64,000 nucleotides of DNA, from positions 3,286,001 through 3,350,000 of the forward strand of contig NZ_JAUSZD010000002.1 in the NCBI RefSeq assembly GCF_030817275.1, in the 5' to 3' direction. The translations under genes were made by a program, and so were the position numbers. The notes under the pieces were generated by a model, which did not search any database, was not told where the DNA came from, and saw only the letters and a program-made list of their open reading frames with translations. Source of the stretch: Paenibacillus sp. V4I7 (GTDB lineage: Bacteria > Bacillota > Bacilli > Paenibacillales > NBRC-103111). Positions within the stretch are counted from its first letter, which is position 1. Each line of letters opens with the position of its first letter. Below, piece after piece: positions 60,355-64,000 of this stretch.

Positions 60355-61136
60355 TCAACCCTTCTCGAATTCGGTAGGATAGCTAGCTCCAATTGGCGCA
60401 TCCGGTCTTGTAAATTGTCCCATTAAATAACGTCGTGTAGCTGTTGTGCGCTCTAAGAATTCTTGATTATTCTCGAAACGATCTGAGCATCGAACCCATG
60501 GCGGACTATAAATATAGTGCATCGTATATCGGTCATAATCACCATCATGAGCGAAAGTCCGATGCCAGTCGGCATTATGAAAAAATAATACCGATCCCGC
60601 CGGTGCACAGATGACATGACCGATCGGAACATCATCCTTGGCTGTTCTAATCGCACCCGGAAGCTGATCTTGGCTTCTATGGCTTCCTGGGCTCATCTCC
60701 ATATTCCCCTTTCTAGGAATGGATTGGTCCGTCAATAAGAAAGAAGCTCGAAGCTGAATCAGCGGAATCGGATAGCCGAGTTTATTAAATTCGTAAGCAC
60801 CAGACCCATCCTGATGCCACCCCCGACTACGCCGAAAGCAGGCTGTTTGGTACACCATGCGGACTGTTAAATGAAGCGATCTCCGTAAAGCGCCCTGACT
60901 TTAGGCAATACAGCGGGATGATCAATCAATTGCTCCAAGGCGGATTCCGTTTCATAGCCTTTTCCCACCTGTGCCCAACCTTTTGCGTCGGCTGACTCGT
61001 GTAAGCGGATGGATGCTTCCAGGCATTCCTTCACTTCATCTCCGGAGAGTACATTAGGAATAATCAGATAGCCCCATGCTTCAAACATGAACCGATCGAG
61101 CTTCGTAAATTCTCCTGGATTAGAAATAGGATTCAT
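60355..61136 (-). pseudogene. Phytanoyl-CoA dioxygenase (PhyH) family gene, frameshifted
   Basis: ATG 61136 (AAAAGGAGGAG upstream) opens a frame encoding the N-terminal 89 residues (FMFEAWGYLIIPNVLSGDEV ... ALYGDRFI), which stops at 60867. The next frame continues directly as HLTVRMVYQTACFRRSRGWH, carrying the iron ligands WHQDGSG and later HNADWHRT, to a stop at 60355. Restoring one base near 60870 rebuilds a normal protein of about 260 residues. Either a recent inactivating indel or a sequencing error. It follows the GntR-LacI regulator gene. Confidence 0.85.
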
Positions 61137-61166
61137 AGTAAAGCTCCTCCTTTTATAAACAAATGA

Positions 61167-62354
61167 TTATTTCTTAACCAATAGTTCTCCAGTGGATTCT
61201 CCTAACACCAAGGCCGATTTTACGATCACTTTAGTTGGCCCTTTCACACTCTCCTGGTTATTCAGCAGTTTAAGCAGAAGTTCAGCCGATTTAGCGCCGA
61301 TTTCCTGCTCATGCTGGTCTATATGCGTGAATGTAGGGTTTCCGTCTAGTTCTGATGAAGGATTATCGTACGTTATAATTGAGAGGTCGCGAGGTACATG
61401 CATTCCCAATTTTTTAACGATACTGGCTACAGTCAAGCCCAGCTTCAAATTTAATGTAAGGTATGCGGTTGCTTTGCGATTTTTGAGATCATGATATAAC
61501 GGGTGATTTTCTGATGGGATCGTATCCGTCACTTGAAAATCTGTCACAATTAAAGCCGGGTTAATCATCGAGCCTTTTTGTTTCAGTGCTTCCATATACC
61601 CGCGAATCCGTTCGTCGACGGTCACTGTACTGATCGGAATATCAGAGCAAATAGCGATGTCCCGATGTCCTAGCTCCCACAGATGGTTAACCGCCAGTTG
61701 CGCGCTCATCCAATTATCCGAACAGACACAATGGGTATCAAAGCCTGGCAAGTAGCGATCAATGAGCACGAAAGGAAATTTCCGAAGTTTCAATACCAGG
61801 ATTTCTTCGTTGTATGTTTCCGCATCAATTGGAAAAATAATAAGTCCGACAGCCCCATTCTTAATCAGCTCCTGAATGGCTTCCTTCTCCCGCTCCTTGC
61901 TATTGTGAGTAAGCACAATCGACACATAATAATCGGTGTTCTCGAGAACGGAGTTGATTCCCTTTAATAGTCGAATAGCAAAGAAATCCTCAAGTAAGGG
62001 TAGAACGAAGCCGATCATTTTGCGGTAGGAAGCACGCTCATCTTGCTCCTTCACATCCATAGTGTCAAGTTGCTTATTCTCCACGCTCTTATTTACTTGT
62101 GTGCGGGATTCTGGACTAACGAAGCTTCCTCTCCCCGGAATCCGGTAAATCCATCCGTCTTTCGCCAGCTGTGTAAGCGCATTGGAAACCGTCATTCGAC
62201 TGACACCGAATTGTTCCATCAGCTGCTTTTCCGTTGGAAATTTGTCATTTTCCTCCAAAGCGCCTAATTGGATCAACTGTTTAAAATGCTCTTGAATCTG
62301 CAAGTATAGCGGTTGTCGTTCATCCGTCCTGGCTGATACCCGCATTCTGCTCAT
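61167..62354 (-). CDS. GntR-HTH regulator with LacI-type sugar-binding domain
   Basis: A 395-residue hybrid repressor, the AraR type. The N-terminal GntR winged helix (PLYLQIQEHFKQLIQLGALE, FGVSRMTVSNALTQLAKDGW) is joined to a periplasmic-binding-protein-like effector domain (about 110-390; WELGHRDIAICSDIP, DLSIITYDNPSSELDG). It probably binds operator DNA and releases it on binding a sugar, controlling the ABC permease and enzyme genes upstream. ATG 62354 has GGGGGAG close by and lies within the end of the PLP enzyme gene (35-nt overlap). Confidence 0.92.
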   Translation of the reverse strand: MSRMRVSARTDERQPLYLQIQEHFKQLIQLGALEENDKFPTEKQLMEQFGVSRMTVSNALTQLAKDGWIYRIPGRGSFVSPESRTQVNKSVENKQLDTMDVKEQDERASYRKMIGFVLPLLEDFFAIRLLKGINSVLENTDYYVSIVLTHNSKEREKEAIQELIKNGAVGLIIFPIDAETYNEEILVLKLRKFPFVLIDRYLPGFDTHCVCSDNWMSAQLAVNHLWELGHRDIAICSDIPISTVTVDERIRGYMEALKQKGSMINPALIVTDFQVTDTIPSENHPLYHDLKNRKATAYLTLNLKLGLTVASIVKKLGMHVPRDLSIITYDNPSSELDGNPTFTHIDQHEQEIGAKSAELLLKLLNNQESVKGPTKVIVKSALVLGESTGELLVKK

Positions 62355-63528
62355 ATATCTCCCCCTCAGAAGGGCTCAGTGTGACACATCGCCATGCTTC
62401 TTCCATATCCCGGATTAAATCATCCGGATCTTCGGAACCTATATAGAGTCGAACAAGCGAACCTTTTTGCTGATCATTATTATTTAAGGCATTGACATTG
62501 ATTAAACTTTCGAAACCACCCCAGCTGGCTCCAATCCGAAAATAGTGCAGATGGTCCGCCCAAGCTCTTAATTTGACAACCGGCTCATTGGATTCGAACG
62601 AAAACAAACTGCTGTACCCCGACATTTGCGTACGGGCCAGCTCATGCAGAGGGGAATTTGTTAACCCCGGATGGTTAACGTTCCGGACATAATGTTGCCT
62701 GCCTAAATATTCCGCAACCTTTAACCCGCTCGTTTCATGCCGTTGCATCCGTATTGGGAGCGTACGCAGCCCCCGCGTAACCAAACCCGCTGTCTGTGGC
62801 GTCATGATGCCGCCGAACAACATATACTCCGTCGACATCAGCGAGTCCATCAATCGATGGGAGCCGACCACAACACCTCCCACGCAATCGCTATGACCGG
62901 AAATGTACTTCGTGATCGAATGGACGACGAGGCTAACCCCCATTGTTAGCGGATTTTGATGACAAGGCGTCGCCCACGAGTTATCGAGGATCGTTTCCGC
63001 TCCTATACTTTGAGCCAATGCCGTACAACTTCGTATATCTTGCAGCTGGAACATCATGCTAGTCGGGCTCTCCAAATAAAGCAGTTTGGTATTCGGCCGA
63101 ACTGCACATTTCCAGTTGTCCAGTGAGCTGCCATCGACAAAGGTCGTTTCGACCCCAAACTTTCGCAGGTAGACGCCTAGAAATTCTCGTGTCGGTCCGT
63201 ACGCCTGATGTGTGCAAATGACGTGGTCATCCTGCTTGACTATGGACATAATTGCTGCCGAAATCGCCGCCATTCCGGATGCAAAGCACTTGGCTCTTTC
63301 CCCTTGCTCCAATTGAGCGAGTTTGTCCTCTAGGTACCTCACCGTAGGATTATTGCCTCTGGAATACACGAAGTTTTCTTGCTCATCGAGTCTTGCCAAG
63401 TTGAATTGCTCGTACGTATCAAACGAAAATAAACTCGTCTGATAAATGGGTACACTGATGGCGCCATGATGACGATCATCGTGTGCATCATGCGCCACGA
63501 TGGAATAAAGCTTCTCCTTTGCGTTCAC
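62320..63528 (-). CDS. Trans-sulfuration-family PLP enzyme (cystathionine lyase/synthase-like)
   Basis: A 402-residue fold-type I PLP enzyme of the Cys/Met metabolism family. Conserved parts: YSRGNNPTVRYLEDKLAQLE (substrate entry), FASGMAAISAAIM, the DNSWATPCHQNPL aspartate-containing strand, and Schiff-base lysine in VVHSITKYISGHSD. It could act as a cystathionine gamma-lyase, methionine gamma-lyase or an O-acyl-homoserine sulfhydrylase. The GTG start 63528 overlaps the permease stop (TAGTG), with GAAAGGG as site. Its location inside a sugar transporter operon is unusual. The frame is open to 63642 but without a site. Confidence 0.85.
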   Translation of the reverse strand: MNAKEKLYSIVAHDAHDDRHHGAISVPIYQTSLFSFDTYEQFNLARLDEQENFVYSRGNNPTVRYLEDKLAQLEQGERAKCFASGMAAISAAIMSIVKQDDHVICTHQAYGPTREFLGVYLRKFGVETTFVDGSSLDNWKCAVRPNTKLLYLESPTSMMFQLQDIRSCTALAQSIGAETILDNSWATPCHQNPLTMGVSLVVHSITKYISGHSDCVGGVVVGSHRLMDSLMSTEYMLFGGIMTPQTAGLVTRGLRTLPIRMQRHETSGLKVAEYLGRQHYVRNVNHPGLTNSPLHELARTQMSGYSSLFSFESNEPVVKLRAWADHLHYFRIGASWGGFESLINVNALNNNDQQKGSLVRLYIGSEDPDDLIRDMEEAWRCVTLSPSEGEIYEQNAGISQDG

Positions 63529-64000
63529 TACCCTTTCACCGCCCCTTGGGTTAATCCTTCTACAATAAATCGCTGTGCTAGGGCAAACAAAAGTATCGTT
63601 GGGAGGATGGACAGCACAGTTCCGGCGGACATAGAACCCCAATCCACATTAAATTTGAGGATAAAAGAATTCATCGCTACCGGCAGTGTTTTTAACGATT
63701 CGTTATCGATAAACATAACGGCCAAGAAAAGCTCATTCCAGTTCTGGACGAAAGCAAAGATGAACATCGAGGAAATGCCCGGCATCATGATCGGGATAAT
63801 GACTCGAATGAGGGCAGACAGCTGGGAACAGCCGTCGATCATCGCTGCTTCCTCCAAGTTGGCAGGAATTCGCTGGAAAAAGCCTCGCAGCATAATCGTT
63901 GAGAACGGGATCAAGATGACCGTATACATGAGGATCAATGAAATTCGCTGATTAAGCAGATGCAAGTTTGACATCATCATGTAAAGCGGAGCCAGAGCAA
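63528..64000 (-). CDS. Carbohydrate ABC transporter permease (MalG-type), partial
   Basis: The C-terminal part of a CUT1-family permease, cut by the right window edge. The EAA docking loop ANLEEAAMIDGCSQLSALIR and membrane segments such as ISLILMYTVILIPFSTIML and GTVLSILPTILLFALAQRFI are visible; the end VEGLTQGAVKG is typical. The remaining transporter genes (second permease, binding protein) presumably lie beyond the window. It is translationally coupled to the PLP enzyme gene downstream (1-nt overlap). Confidence 0.9.
   Translation of the reverse strand, partial: ALAPLYMMMSNLHLLNQRISLILMYTVILIPFSTIMLRGFFQRIPANLEEAAMIDGCSQLSALIRVIIPIMMPGISSMFIFAFVQNWNELFLAVMFIDNESLKTLPVAMNSFILKFNVDWGSMSAGTVLSILPTILLFALAQRFIVEGLTQGAVKG

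Overview
The window looks like a chromosomal stretch of a spore-forming Bacillota, most probably Paenibacillus or a close relative. The reasons are a GerA/GerB/GerC germinant-receptor operon, a kinB-like sporulation kinase, an intracellular subtilisin, LplABC/YesMN-type sugar uptake systems, strong AGGAGG ribosome binding sites, frequent TTG/GTG starts and moderate GC. No rRNA, tRNA, CRISPR array, insertion sequence or prophage module was recognised. The first (selO) and last (sugar permease) genes are cut by the window edges.

Layout. 1-1640: end of selO and a quinone-oxidoreductase-like gene, each with an inverted-repeat operator just after its promoter. 1767-14518: a self-contained sigma-54 lysine/beta-lysine island: a PAS-AAA+ activator, kamA, a long minus-strand operon (yokU-yodT-CoA transferase A/B-yodQ-aminotransferase-aldehyde dehydrogenase), ablB, and rpoN itself. 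I see sigma-54 -24/-12 promoters in front of kamA, yokU and ablB, all with GG-N10-GC spacing. 14598-15863: a graveyard of a sugar-catabolic operon (isomerase/epimerase, Gfo/Idh/MocA and aldehyde dehydrogenase remnants). 16081-19586: a YgjP-like metallopeptidase, an FMN reductase, two tandem SnoaL-like genes and a divergent ArsR-SRPBCC regulator that appears to have lost its start codon. 19616-23744: a GH30 remnant and a very large secreted carbohydrate-binding or lyase-like protein with an upstream cre box.

24332-28512: redox genes (FMN reductase, PRISE-type reductase, HxlR regulator, LLM flavin oxidoreductase) and a thioesterase. 28873-36927: a phytanoyl-CoA-dioxygenase-like gene, a complete LplA/B/C-type sugar ABC importer lacking its own ATPase, and the divergent YesM/YesN two-component pair. 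36973-41390: a MatE-like exporter, an aldo/keto reductase sharing two operator motifs with the PRISE gene, PhnA/YjdM, a small unknown protein and another FMN reductase. 41465-44328: a des-desK-desR membrane-fluidity operon. 44637-46844: an MmyB-type XRE regulator divergent from fabF. 46930-51179: spore germination operon. 51399-55971: kinB-like kinase, DinB, DUF7002, two small proteins and intracellular subtilisin.

56031-56575 holds the most unusual object. On the minus strand a c-di-GMP-I (GEMM) riboswitch aptamer leads into a 32-residue, one-helix holin-like toxin (Hol_Tox type). The toxin's Shine-Dalgarno sequence is buried in a hairpin, and a candidate plus-strand antisense RNA ends on the toxin stop codon. 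This reads as a second-messenger-gated type I toxin-antitoxin module. 56715-64000: an AlaX-like editing protein, an SDR-ThuA fused reading frame, a methyltransferase with a four-half-site operator, a frameshifted phytanoyl-CoA-dioxygenase-like gene, a GntR-LacI hybrid regulator, a trans-sulfuration-type PLP enzyme and a sugar ABC permease, the last three overlapping head to tail.
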